From positions 314,160-378,159 of the forward strand of contig JAVTVJ010000992.1 of assembly GCA_034509425.1 (NCBI GenBank): a stretch of DNA of 64,000 bases. Reading direction: 5' to 3'. Of this stretch, positions 44,376 to 54,947 are shown in pieces. Within the stretch, counting starts at the first letter, position 1. Every line of letters begins with the position of its first letter. The translations under genes were made by a program, and so were the position numbers. This DNA is from Eopsaltria australis. Lineage: Eukaryota; Chordata; Aves; Passeriformes; Petroicidae. The notes under the pieces are model-generated. The model searched no databases. It had not been told where the DNA came from and saw only the letters and a list, made by a program, of their open reading frames with translations.

Positions 44376-44918
44376 ATGAAGGGGACACTTTAGGGTCAAG
44401 AAATCTGTGATGATCAGCTTGGAGGGACAATCCTCTGGAAAAGCAATGCTACATCCTCTTGTTATTTTTATTTCTTTCCTAAACCTCAGCTACTGGCAGT
44501 GCTGGGACGTTGGGTTGATCCAACCCAACACAATTTTTACATTCGCGGGTAAAACACAATTCTTGAGGCAGAGAATGAGAAAAACTCACACAAAAAGACT
44601 TTTGTGTGTGGAGATACAACTTCAGCTGTAAACTCAGCCTAAATTATAACACAGATCTCCCAAATCAGATGTCTTCAGGCTTAGGGTTGGTGTGATCCCA
44701 ATGGCACACAGAATTAGTGGATGTAGGAATATCCTGGTCTCAAAATCCAGGCTGATTAAAATTAAATTGTTTATCTGGTAAAACTCTGTCCTTTCCACAG
44801 ATCGTCTTTTAATAGTAATTTTAATAATGTTTGATGTGTCTTTGAATATTCAGAAGGACAGGGCAAAGCCTGAAGCCTTCCTCAGCCTTGCCCACCCTGG
44901 CTCAGCTTCCAGCAGAAC
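44376..44918. other. Single-copy spacer
   Basis: No gene or repeat recognised. Confidence 0.5.
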
Positions 44919-45333
44919 AAGTAGAAAACTTGGTTTTTAAGTCTATTTTTTTTTAACCTATTAGTCTTTTTTATTCATTGTTTTTTTGAGCTTTTTTTTT
45001 TAAGTCTACTAGTTTTTTTTTAGTCTATTAGTCTTTTGTATTCTTTTTTTTTTGAAGTCTACTAGTCTTCTTTTTAGTCTCTTTTTAGTCAGGGAAGCAT
45101 TTTTGGCTTTTCCCAGCAATGTTAACAAGTAGGAAACTTATTTTGTTAGTCTATTTTTTTTAATCTATTAGTCTTTTTTATTCATTGTTTTTTGGGGTTT
45201 TTTTTTAAAGTCTACTAGTCTTTTCTTAATCTACTAGTCTTTTTTATTCTTTTTTTTTTTGAAGTCTACTAGTCTTCTTTTTAGTCTCTTTTTAGTCAGG
45301 GGAGCATTTGTGACTTTTCCCAGCAATGTTAAA
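44919..45333. repeat. Second TAGTC / ACTAGT block, two copies of about 207 bp
   Basis: Units start AAGTAGAAAACTT (44919) and AAGTAGGAAACTT (about 45127). They contain the same AAGTCTACTAGTC and TATTAGTCTTTTTTATTC motifs as the array at 41.2-42.75 kb, and end with AGCATTTNTGRCTTTTCCCA and GCAATGTTAA. Confidence 0.92.
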
Positions 45334-48300
45334 TACCAGTGGACATTTTTCTGATTGAAAACAGGGTGTAATAAATTCCAAAACTGAAGATGTTGCATTG
45401 AAAGAGCCCTGGCTGTGTGTGACAAGGCACACGAGTGACCCTGCCCCTCTTCTGCTGCCAGAAGACTGGTGGACACCACCGAACAAAAGAATTTGGTGTT
45501 GCTAAACCCAACCTTGCATTAAAACCATCTGCTGGCCCAAATTCTGTCTGTGACTTGCTCCTCTCTGAGTTTTTGATCAGGATCCACCCGAGTGAAGCTC
45601 ACTGCTGTCACCAGTGACAAGGGAATAATGTGACAGCGCCCAGAATTAAAACCCTGGCCCAGGAGCTGCCCAAGTGAGGGGGAGCACCAGTGAATCCTTG
45701 TTTATTCATCCCTTTTGGAAAAAAAACCCACGCAGGTAACTCAGAAAACATCCAGGGGCGGACTCTGAAGTCCCAGCAAGGTCACAGAGATGTCACAGGA
45801 GGCCTTTAGGCTTTGATTGCCTCCTTTTCTTTTTGGCAATCATTTCTTTTTTAAGCGATTCCGCAGCCGGGCCCTGCTTTGTCCATCAGCATCCAGATGG
45901 ACTCGCTGCTACTGGGCAGGATGATTATTCCACAGCAGGTTTTAATCCACAGGAAGGGGAAGGCAGCTCCCTGTGCATGGAAACAGGATTTTATCCACAT
46001 TTAAAGCACTTGTGAAGAGCCAGGGGCTTCTCAGGGAGAACCCGAGACGCAACACGAGGAAAACTCGACCTTTCCACGGCACCTCCAGCAGCTGCTGGGA
46101 TCTTCAGGATGCATCACACCGTGGCAGAATGGAGGATAAATAAACCAGGAAGGGGCGGGGATTAGAGAGTTTAGATCCAAAAAAAAGCATTAATGGCCCT
46201 TGATAACTCCTGGGAGCTGTTTATTGATCCCTTCTCCGCGCGGCGCATTCCCATTAAATGATTTCATTTCCTTATTTCTCCTAATCACATCACTCTCTTC
46301 AGAAGTCTTTTGCTCCCTGGGACCTGGGGCTACACAGATAACTCCAATTTCTCGTTGTGGCTCCGCTTTTTACGGCATGTGAAAAGTTGACGCAGTAAAA
46401 AGTAACTCCTTGGAGCCAGCAGGTCTGGAGCTTTCATCGCCGGGAATCGCTGCTCCAAGGGAGCACGGGAGGGGGAATTCCTGAGCCAGGCTCAGTCAGG
46501 ACAGCACAGGGCTTTTTCCATCTCTGGATGGGCACTGATGAGCTCTTTGGAAGGTGTGGCTGCCCCTGGGAAGTGTATTTACACCATGGAAATAGGAGTG
46601 AGAGGTCAGGAATAACGAGATGAATAAGGCAGCGATAAAAATGGTCAAATCCTCGAGTCCCTGGAAAAGCTGACACTGCAAATAATTTCTCTGCCATAGG
46701 AGAACTTGCTCCATGCTGGGAAAAAGGATTGGAAGCAATCCTTCATTTTGTGGAGAAAGGGGGGATTCTGTTTGGTGTTTTCCTCTAAAAACAAAGGAAG
46801 AAAGGGAAGGGATTGAGGGATATTTAAAGGAAAAGAACCTGCATTTCCCATTACTTCCCAAATTTAACCCTCCCATCACTGTGCAGAGTTTTGCAAACCA
46901 GTGGGATTTTTGGGAATCATTTCCCCCTGTGTGGCACTGACCCCTCTGGAGCACCTTGGCTTCCACAGGGTTTTGTGGTTTTTGTAGCACGAGTGATGTT
47001 CTTGTTGTTTAAAGATATTTTGGTTTTCCACTGCAACCCTTGGTGCTACAGGTAGGGGTGAGCTCCTGTGGGGAACACAACTGCTCTGAGTGTTATTGAA
47101 GGTCAGAAATAAAAACACATCAGCCCAGACAGGCAGAATTTAAGGAATTTTGGGATTTTTGCTGCCAAATGAAGAGGGCTGAGTGAGATGCAGGTGCCCA
47201 GCACTGCTCTGTGTTGGGCTGAGGGATGCTGTCCTCCTTCCTCTGCTGGCAAAATTCACATTTCCAAAAGCCACCTCACGGTGGAGAGCCAGCAGCGACC
47301 TCCACACCCTGAACAATCCTCTTTGAGGGGGGTTAAATATTGCTTAAATTTAAATATCTCCCCCTCACAAGGGGAGAATTCTCACCTAAAAACTCCATTT
47401 AATAGAAGAGCTCTCACTCTGCTGACCCCCAGCAAACCAGCGGAGGGCACAGAACCCAGTTCTTACCTTGCCATCCCAAACGAGCTGAGAACAACCTGTG
47501 ATTGTTTCAAATGAACACAATTTCTCCTTTTTACTGTGCTGCCTTTTAATTCCAAAAACACAGACAGGATTCATTTCCCACTCCTGCTCAGGGAATTTGC
47601 ACACAGCAGCCATTACCTGCAATTTGTCCTCTGTTTAAAACCCCACATGCATCAAGAGGAAAATGAAATTCAATTTCCTTTCGACTTTAAATATTTTTGA
47701 AGATATTCCCGCATCCAGGATGGCCCTAAAGCAAGTTCTTCACCTCAGCCCCATGAGTGGTTCTGGGGATGTCAAGTGCTTTCCTGTGATCCATAGCAGA
47801 TGCACACCTGCACTGAAGAATGAAAACCCAGAAAAGCACAAAATTAAGGCACCAGGGTACCAGAAAAACGCTCGATTATTTTTGAGGTCCTGCAATTTTC
47901 CTCCTGTCTGCAAAGTTGGGGGAAAAAAAAAACCCCAAAACCCTCCAAGAAAACGAGGGAAATGAGCTCCAGAAAGGCCACGTTTCAAAAAGCACTGAGT
48001 TCCCTGAGTCCCCCTGGGGAAAATTTTGCACAATCCCACTCTCAAAATAATGTTCAGGTTGCAAAATGGAGCAATCATAAAAGTCAGGAAATTTAAAAAG
48101 TTAGTGCGTGTCCTTCAACGTGAGCTCAGCAGCAGCAAATAAATGTGGTGTGAGGAGTTGGTGTGAGGAGTTTCTGGGTGAAATTTCAACTTTAAAAGTC
48201 TTCCTGTTGACCATGAATATGCAGCATAAACTCTATTATTTAATGATGTCTTGAAGAAGCATCTTAATAGTGAGGATTTCCTGGCTGAGGAATTCAGAGG

Positions 48301-49599
48301 ATGAATGAAATAAAATGGTTTAAATTAATTAATTGGGGGTTTTGTCATCAGTGGGGGGGAAAAAAGGGAATTTCACCTGTGTTAAAATCACCTCGGAATA
48401 ACTTTGTGATGCTTACAAAAAACTGAGCGTGACTTTGGTTTCTGTAGTGTTTTATGTTTTTATTTTAGTAGTTAAATTTTTCATACATTTTTTATAAATG
48501 TAGTTTTTTTCTTGACTAGTTTAGATTGTTTTAAACTTTTAGATTGTTTTTATTTCTTTTTCCTTAAGGTGGAGAAAGATAACAGACTGCGCTATTATTT
48601 TGTAAAATTATAGAAGTGATAATCTCATTAACCAATCTACAATGATCTTAATAAAATATAAAATTAAAAAATAAAAATAGGCAGGCCCTCTCTTTTTCTG
48701 GTCCTGCCTGAATAGTCCTAACCTACTCTAAAATCTACACATTTCTTTCATGTCCAACAGTACAACGATTGATTTATATAATTAAGGAACTGAGCTAAAT
48801 TTTTGGGTATTTTTTTAAATTTTTGACAATTTCTGTGGTGAGGAGACCACAGCGCTTCCCCCTTTGCTGGCAGGAGAACCAAACCTCCCCAAAACCAAAC
48901 GTGCTCTACCTGAATTAATCCTGAGCTGTGCCACGAAATGTTTAAAGCACAGGATGGTATTTCCAGGAGTTTTCCCTGAGTTCTGTGGGGTGGTTTAACT
49001 TACCCTGAAAGCCCAAATGCAGAGTGATGGCAGTGTTTGGATAAGGCAGATGCTGCAGAAATGCTGAGCCTTGTAAATGAATGAGCTGTGCCGTGCCCTG
49101 GGATTTTCCTGGCTGAGCCTTTCAAACCCCAGGCTGGATTAAATCATCCCAGCTGGGGAGAAAATATCAAGAGCTGAATAACGACTTCATGAGAGCTGTA
49201 AGAGCGTGGAGGCTTTAAGAAGTTAAATAATTACGGCGCTCTCTGAGAGCCGCAGGAAAGATGAATGAGTTTGTGGCCTGGGCCTGCTGGTGTCATTCTG
49301 AAAAAGAAATGAGAATATCAAAGATGTGAGGAGGGTTTCACACGTGGCCACAGGCAGAGCGAAGGGAGCAGATACAGGGTGAAGTGTGGCAGTGAGGAGT
49401 CCAGCAAGGGCTCAGCTCCGAGGAAAAATGACATTGTGGTGCTTCCAGGGATTTGTATGTGAGGTTCTGAGGAAGCCACGGGCATGCTGAGCTCTGGGCC
49501 ATTCAGCTGTGGGCTGGTTTGGTCATGGAGCTCAGTCAGCCTGGGAATAAAAGGTGTCCCATGAAGTGGGAGGACCTAAAACTTTGTGTAAAATCACAA
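45334..49599. other. Longest mostly single-copy stretch; possible conserved non-coding blocks
   Basis: No gene, RNA or array recognised in about 4.3 kb. Blocks near 45830-46420 and 49140-49340 are complex, CpG-containing and repeat-free (for example TTAAATAATTACGGCGCTCT at about 49224). They are the most plausible regulatory or conserved elements here. A stretch at 48420-48870 is very AT-rich with AATAAAATATAAAATTAAAA. It could be the decayed end of a retroelement, but no terminal repeats are visible. Small frames lack recognisable domains. Confidence 0.45.
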
Positions 49600-49742
49600 C
49601 ATTCCAGAATGGGTTGGGTTGGAGGGGACCTTAAAGATCATCTCATTTCAACCCCTGCCATGGCAGGGACACCTTCCACCATCCCAGGCTGCTCCAAGCC
49701 CCGTCCAACCTGGCCTTGGACACTTCCAGGGATTCAGGGGTA
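49600..49742 (-). mobile_element. CR1 retrotransposon 3' end
   Basis: Antisense CR1: ATTCCAGAATGGGTTGGGTT, GGAGGGGACCTTAAAGATCA, CCCTGCCATGGCAGGGACAC and GTCCAACCTGGCCTTGGACA. About 140 bp, one of the better preserved 3' ends here. Confidence 0.92.
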
Positions 49743-50059
49743 TCCATGAGTGTGGCACCAGTCCAAAGTTAAAACCAACACCTAAGGGAGAAGAAGATCT
49801 TTGGGTCATGTTTGATCCCACCCCTTCCATCAGATGGGCTCTGAGGAGCTGCTCCCTGCTCACACCCACACCTGAGAGGTCAAACCTCTTCTCAGAGGTG
49901 CCTGAGGACCATGGGGGTGTTTGGCCACTCTGGGGCTGCCAAAGCCCTTCCAGAAATGCATTTGGAGCAGCAGTGCCAGCTGAGCTCCTGGGGTTTGCCA
50001 GAGGTGCCACCAATCCCATCTGCTCAGGCCAGGTGCAGTTTGTGCTGCACACACAGCCA
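49743..50059. other. Sequence between two oppositely oriented CR1 ends
   Basis: About 315 bp of moderately GC-rich sequence. It may belong to the upstream part of the following sense CR1, but I recognise no CR1 landmark in it. No gene supported. Confidence 0.4.
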
Positions 50060-50252
50060 CGTAGGAATTTCTGCATGGAAAGGGTGGTCAAGCCTTGGAA
50101 GGAGCTGCTCAGGGAGGTTTGGAGTCCCCATCCCTGGAGGTGTCACCTGGAGGTGGCACTCAGAGCTCTGGGCTGGGGACAAGATGGGGACAGGGCACAG
50201 CTGGGGCTCCATGGGCTGGGAGGGCTTTGCCAGCCTCAGGGATTCTGTGTTT
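50060..50252 (+). mobile_element. CR1 retrotransposon 3' end
   Basis: Sense CR1: GTAGGAATTTCTGCATGGAA, AGGGTGGTCAAGCCTTGGAA, GGAGGTGTCACCTGGAGGTG, GCTCTGGGCTGGGGACAAG and GCCAGCCTCAGGGATTCTGT. Same subtype as the 25.7, 34.8 and 58.8 kb copies. Confidence 0.9.
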
Positions 50253-51171
50253 AGGATGAGCTGCTCAGACAGTGCCTGCAATTCAGCCTGGGAGAAACAC
50301 AGGAACCAAAAAAGGCAAATAAATGAAATAAAAGATGTGAGAGGGCTGTGAATGCCCAGGCAGCTGTGGGGTAAAATTCATCAGGCTGGACAGGGGCAGA
50401 AGTGAGAGGGGAAGGGTGCCCTGAATCCATGTGCATGGAAATCACAGGGACACATCCTGCTGACCCCGGGCAGTTTATCCTGGATCCAGCACATGGCCCT
50501 GCCCTTCCCCTTCCCCCTCCTCAGTGCAGCAGGGCAGCCCAGATCCTGTTTCAGGCTTTGCTCTGGTGCATTTTTTCTCCCTTAGATCTTTCCACGGGAG
50601 AGCTCCGGGCTGTTCCTGTGGGACAGCAGCACCCCCGGGGCTGGGGCTGGGGAAGGAGGGTCAGGAGAGGGGCTGAGCTGCCTTGGAAAGCCACCAGCGA
50701 TGCTGGGAGTGAGAGGGGAGCTGAGCACGCACACCCCCAGCAGGTTACATCAAATTTCCCTTTGGTCTTTAACAAAGCAACGGTTGAAATGTTGGGAAGA
50801 AGTTCCTGGAAGCACCACAGGATAGCATTGAGCAAGATTTTGCAATGAGCTTCAGTTTGGGGATCCCAATCCCCTCCTGAGGCCAGGCTGTGCCATGGCT
50901 GAAGGGGCAAAGGCACCTTAAAGCCCAAAACTCACCACACCTTGCAACAAAGGTGAAGTGAAATTGGGCTGAAAACCATTTTAAGCACTATTAAATAACA
51001 TAAACAGCATGAGAGTGGGGAGCAGGAGTGAGCCCAGGTGAGACAGGGATAATAAACAAGGCAGGATTGCTCTCAGGAGATTTTGGCAGGGCACACACAG
51101 GAACGAGGTCATTTGTTTGGGCTGATGCAAGGAAACCCAGCTGGAAGAAGGAGCTCAGGATTTGGTTTGGC
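50253..51171. other. Single-copy spacer
   Basis: No gene supported. GC-rich between 50460 and 50740. Confidence 0.45.
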
Positions 51172-52975
51172 TCTCGGGGTGTATTTAAACTGTGGAGAGC
51201 AGCAGACTGTGGAGAAATCAGGAAGTGCTGGAAACTCCAAGGCTTGAGCCAGTCAAAAACTGAGTGGGGAAAATCACCCAGGATAATGTGGAGGGAACTG
51301 GGCAGGCACAGAGGTCTCTGGCTGTAAATTCTAATAACTCAGATGGAATTGGTGTCCAGCAAACTGCACGCGTGGATTGGAGCTCCAAACTCTGCCTTCT
51401 GAGCTCCCAGCAGCCAAATCCGTGCTGGTGTAAACTGGTGAACCTCCTTTCCCTGCACTGAGGTGTGTGGGTAATTTTTGAGAGCTCAAAAACTCCTGAT
51501 CCCGGGGCTACCCCAGCCCCATCCTCCCCTGGCATCCAGGGTAACAAACTCCCTGATTCAGGGTAACAAACACCCTGATTCAGGGTAATGAACACCCTGA
51601 TTTATCCCCCAGGCTCCCAGTAATTTCTTGGGATGTATTTAAACTGTGGAGAGCAGCAGACTGTGGAGAAATCAGGAAATGCTGGAAACTCCAAGGCTTG
51701 AGCCAGTTAAAAATCGAGTGGGGAAAATCACCCAGGATAATGTGGAGGGAACTGGGCAGGCACAGAGGTCTCTGGCTGTAAATTCTAATAACTCAGATGG
51801 AATTGGTGTCCAGCAAACTGCACGCGTGGATTGGAGCTCCAAACTCTGCCTTCTGAGCTCCCAGCAGCCAAATCCGTGCTGGTGTAAACTGGTGAACCTC
51901 CTTTCCCTGCACTGAGGTGTGTGGGTAATTTTTGAGAGCTCAAAAACTCCTGATCCCGGGGCTACCCCAGCCCCATCCTCCCCTGGCATCCAGGGTAACA
52001 AACTCCCTGATTCAGGGTAACAAACACCCTGATTCAGGGTAATGAACACCCTGATTTATCCCCCAGGCTCCCAGTAATTTCTTGGGATGTATTTAAACTG
52101 TGGAGAGCAGCAGACTGTGGAGAAATCAGGAAATGCTGGAAACTCCAAGGCTTGAGCCAGTTAAAAAACGAGTGGGGAAAATCACCCAGGATAATGTGGA
52201 GGGAACTGGGTAGGCACAGAGGTCTCTGGCTGTAAATTATAATAACTCAGATGGAATTGGTGTCCAGCAAATTGCACACATGAAATGGGGGGAACAGAGC
52301 TCCAAATTCTGCCTCCCGAGCTCCCAGCAGCCAAATCCATGCTGGTGTAAACTGGTGAACCTCCTTTCCCTGCACTGAGGTGTGTGAGTGATTTTTGAGA
52401 GCTCAAGAACTCCTGATCCCGGGGCTACCCCAGCCCCATCCTCCCCTGGCATCCAGGGTGACAAACACCCTGATTTAGGGTAACAAACACCCTGATTCAG
52501 GGTAACAAACTCCCTGATTTATCCCCCAGGCTCTCTGTAATTTCTCGGGGTGTATTTCTGTGGAGAGCAGCAGACTGTGGAGAAATCAGGAAATGTTGGA
52601 AACTCCAAGGCTTGAGCCAGTCAAAAACTGAGTGGGGAAAATCACTCAGGATAATGTGGAGGGAACTGGGCAGGCACAGAGGTCTCTGGCTGTAAATTTT
52701 ATTAATTCAGATGGAATTGGTGTCCAGCAAATTGCACACGTGAAATGGGGGGAACAGAGCTCCAAATTCTGCCTCCTGAGCTCCTAGCAGCCAAACTCAT
52801 GTAAATTGGTGAACCTCCTCTCCCTGCACTGAGGTGTGTGAGTGATTTTTGAGAGCCCAAGAACTCCTGATCCCGGGGCTACCCCAGCCCCATCCTCCCC
52901 TGGCATCCAGGGTGACAAACACCCTGATTTGGGGTAACAAACTCCCTGATTTATCCCCTCTGTAATTTGCCAGCT
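51172..52975. repeat. Long-unit tandem array, four copies of about 454 bp
   Basis: Units open at GTATTTAAACTGTGGAGAGC (about 51180, 51634 and 52088; a shortened form near 52550). They continue through AATCACCCAGGATAATGTGG, TGGAATTGGTGTCCAGCAAA and CCCGGGGCTACCCCAGCCCC. They end with a nested ~20 bp repeat of AACACCCTGATTCAGGGTAA that contains the small inverted repeat CCCTGATTCAGGG. Copies 1 and 2 are nearly identical; copies 3 and 4 are diverged. The identical 125-codon minus-strand frames in copies 1 and 2 reflect duplication only. Confidence 0.96.
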
Positions 52976-53359
52976 CTCCCTTGCAGACAGGAATCCCCCA
53001 GGGCTCCGAGCCCCCCGCAGGTTCTGCGTCACTGCAGGGCTTTCCAAAGCTTTGAGCAGATGTTGGTGCCCCCCTTCCCCTCTAATCTGAGGTTGATAAA
53101 AGCCCAGCCTACGCAGAGCCTGGCCCAGGCTCCAGCAGATCATGTTCCACCCCTGGATATGCTTGTTTCCAGCAGGGAGAATTTCTGAGGTTGCTTTGGC
53201 TGCTTAATTCTGGAAGGAAAAGGGTCTTGTCACACAAAAAATGATATTTTGCTTCACATCTACTTTTTTTTTTCGCAAAGTTTTGTTTTCACTTCAATCC
53301 CAGGGGTAAATACTGAGATAAACTCTTGTCTTTTCCCTGTGTAGCAACTTATAAAAGAA
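52976..53359. other. Single-copy spacer
   Basis: No gene or repeat recognised. Confidence 0.5.
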
Positions 53360-53750
53360 TTCTGAAGTGAATTTTAGAGCAATGGTCTTATACAAAAAAA
53401 TTCTATGTGAATTTTAGAGCAATGGTCTCATAAAAAATGCTACGTTAAGTTGAGAGCAACAACTTTGAGGTCTCACTCTAAACCATCAGTGATTCAAGCA
53501 CCCATGAATTTTAGAGCAATGGTCTTATAAAATAATGTTACATGAAATTAAGAGCAATGGTCTTGTTAAAAAAAAGCTACATGAAATTTAGAGCAATGAT
53601 CATATAAAAAAATTCTACATGAAATTTAGAGCAATGGTCTTATTAAAAAAATTCTACATGAAATTTAGAGCAATGGTCTTATAAAAAAATGCTACGTAAA
53701 GTTTAGAGCAATGGCTTTGAGGTCTCACTCTAGATCATCAGTGATTCAAG
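53360..53750. repeat. ~41 bp minisatellite nested in a 261 bp duplication
   Basis: About nine units of ATGAAATTTAGAGCAATGGT followed by CTTATAAAAAAATTCTAC. A flank that starts TTTGAGGTCTCACTCTA and continues CATCAGTGATTCAAGCAC occurs both within the array (about 53464) and at its end (about 53725). This shows that the block containing several units was itself duplicated. Confidence 0.92.
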
Positions 53751-53848
53751 CACTGGGTAATTTACCTTCAGCTGGAGTTCTTTTCATGGAGAAAAAAGGT
53801 CAAAATTATCAAAGAAATGTCACTCAGTGTTTGGTCAGTGGAACCAAT

Positions 53849-54095
53849 CACCTGATTTTTAATAACACTGGGTATTCATCACCTGGTTCCATCAGCCACT
53901 GAATTTCTTGTTGTGTTTGGTACCCCCTGGAAATGAAATTTGGCATCTCTGAGCTGCCCAACACTCCCCAGTCATCTGATTTTTAATAACACTGGGTATT
54001 CATCACCTGGTTCCATCAGCCACTGAATTTCTTGTTGTGTTTGGTACCCCCTGGAAATGAAATCTGGCATCTCTGACCCTCCCAACACCCCCCAG
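53849..54095. repeat. Direct tandem duplication, two copies of about 123 bp
   Basis: Copies start CTGATTTTTAATAACACTGG, continue ATTCATCACCTGGTTCCATC and GTTTGGTACCCCCTGGAAAT, and end in a CCCAACACYCCCCAG block. They are nearly identical. Confidence 0.94.
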
Positions 54096-54947
54096 GAGCT
54101 TTGGGAATGATTCCTTTCCCAGATCTCCACCCATCACTCCAGACCCAAATGAGGGATGGGCTCTAAAGGAAATGAATGTTGATTTATCATGTTCATATAG
54201 AAGATTTCATAGCATTTGTGTGATTAATTAATTAAGATTATCCAGAGAGGTGCTGATAACTCTTCCAGAGCCACAGTCAAATGCAAAAAAAGAGCCTTTT
54301 TTGGGGGGTGTTGGCTCCTCCAGCAGGCAAACAAAAACCTCCAGGATTCAGCAAACCAATCCCAGTGACCTTCTGAAAAGAAATGGAGGCTTCTGGTGTG
54401 TATTTTAACACTACAAACAAAGGGCAGAACTAAATAGTCCCATTGCATGCAGAATATACTTCATAAATGTAGATATCATAAATTAGAATATCCTCCTCTG
54501 TGAATGTTTATTATCATTCAAAACTAAAAACCTTGGCTCCCTTCAGCAAATATGAAAATGAGCTCCTGTGGGCTGCAAGAGCTTTTGTTCACTTGCCAAG
54601 CAAAGAGCTAAATGTGAATATCCCTTCCTCTGACCACATCAATCATTTTAGAACCACGGGCAGAGAATTTTGCTCTTTCACTCTTTTTTTTTATTTTTCC
54701 ACATCACAGATTTTACTGGAGGACACTGAGAGGTTTTACTGGAGAGGCTGAGTTAGAGATGTGACAAATGATCCTCCAGGCACCCCAAAAAAGCAGGTGG
54801 CAGCCCTTGAGGGGCTGGGAATTAATGCCAGATGTGACATTAAACTCTCCCTAAATGTGCCTTCCTCAGCCATTGGTTGTCTGTGGGGCTGAGGGGACAA
54901 AACCCTAAAATTTGGGGAGTAAAATTAAATGGAATCAAAATGTAGAC
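54096..54947. other. Single-copy stretch
   Basis: No gene supported. The frame at 54500-54751 has ordinary composition but no domain or splice context that I can defend. Around 54450-54690 the sequence is complex and might be conserved. Confidence 0.4.

Noticed and set aside
48420..48870. Possible solo LTR or decayed retroelement
   Set aside because: AT-rich with AATAAAATATAAAATT, but I cannot find matching terminal TG..CA ends, a target duplication or a primer site, so it is left as single-copy DNA.
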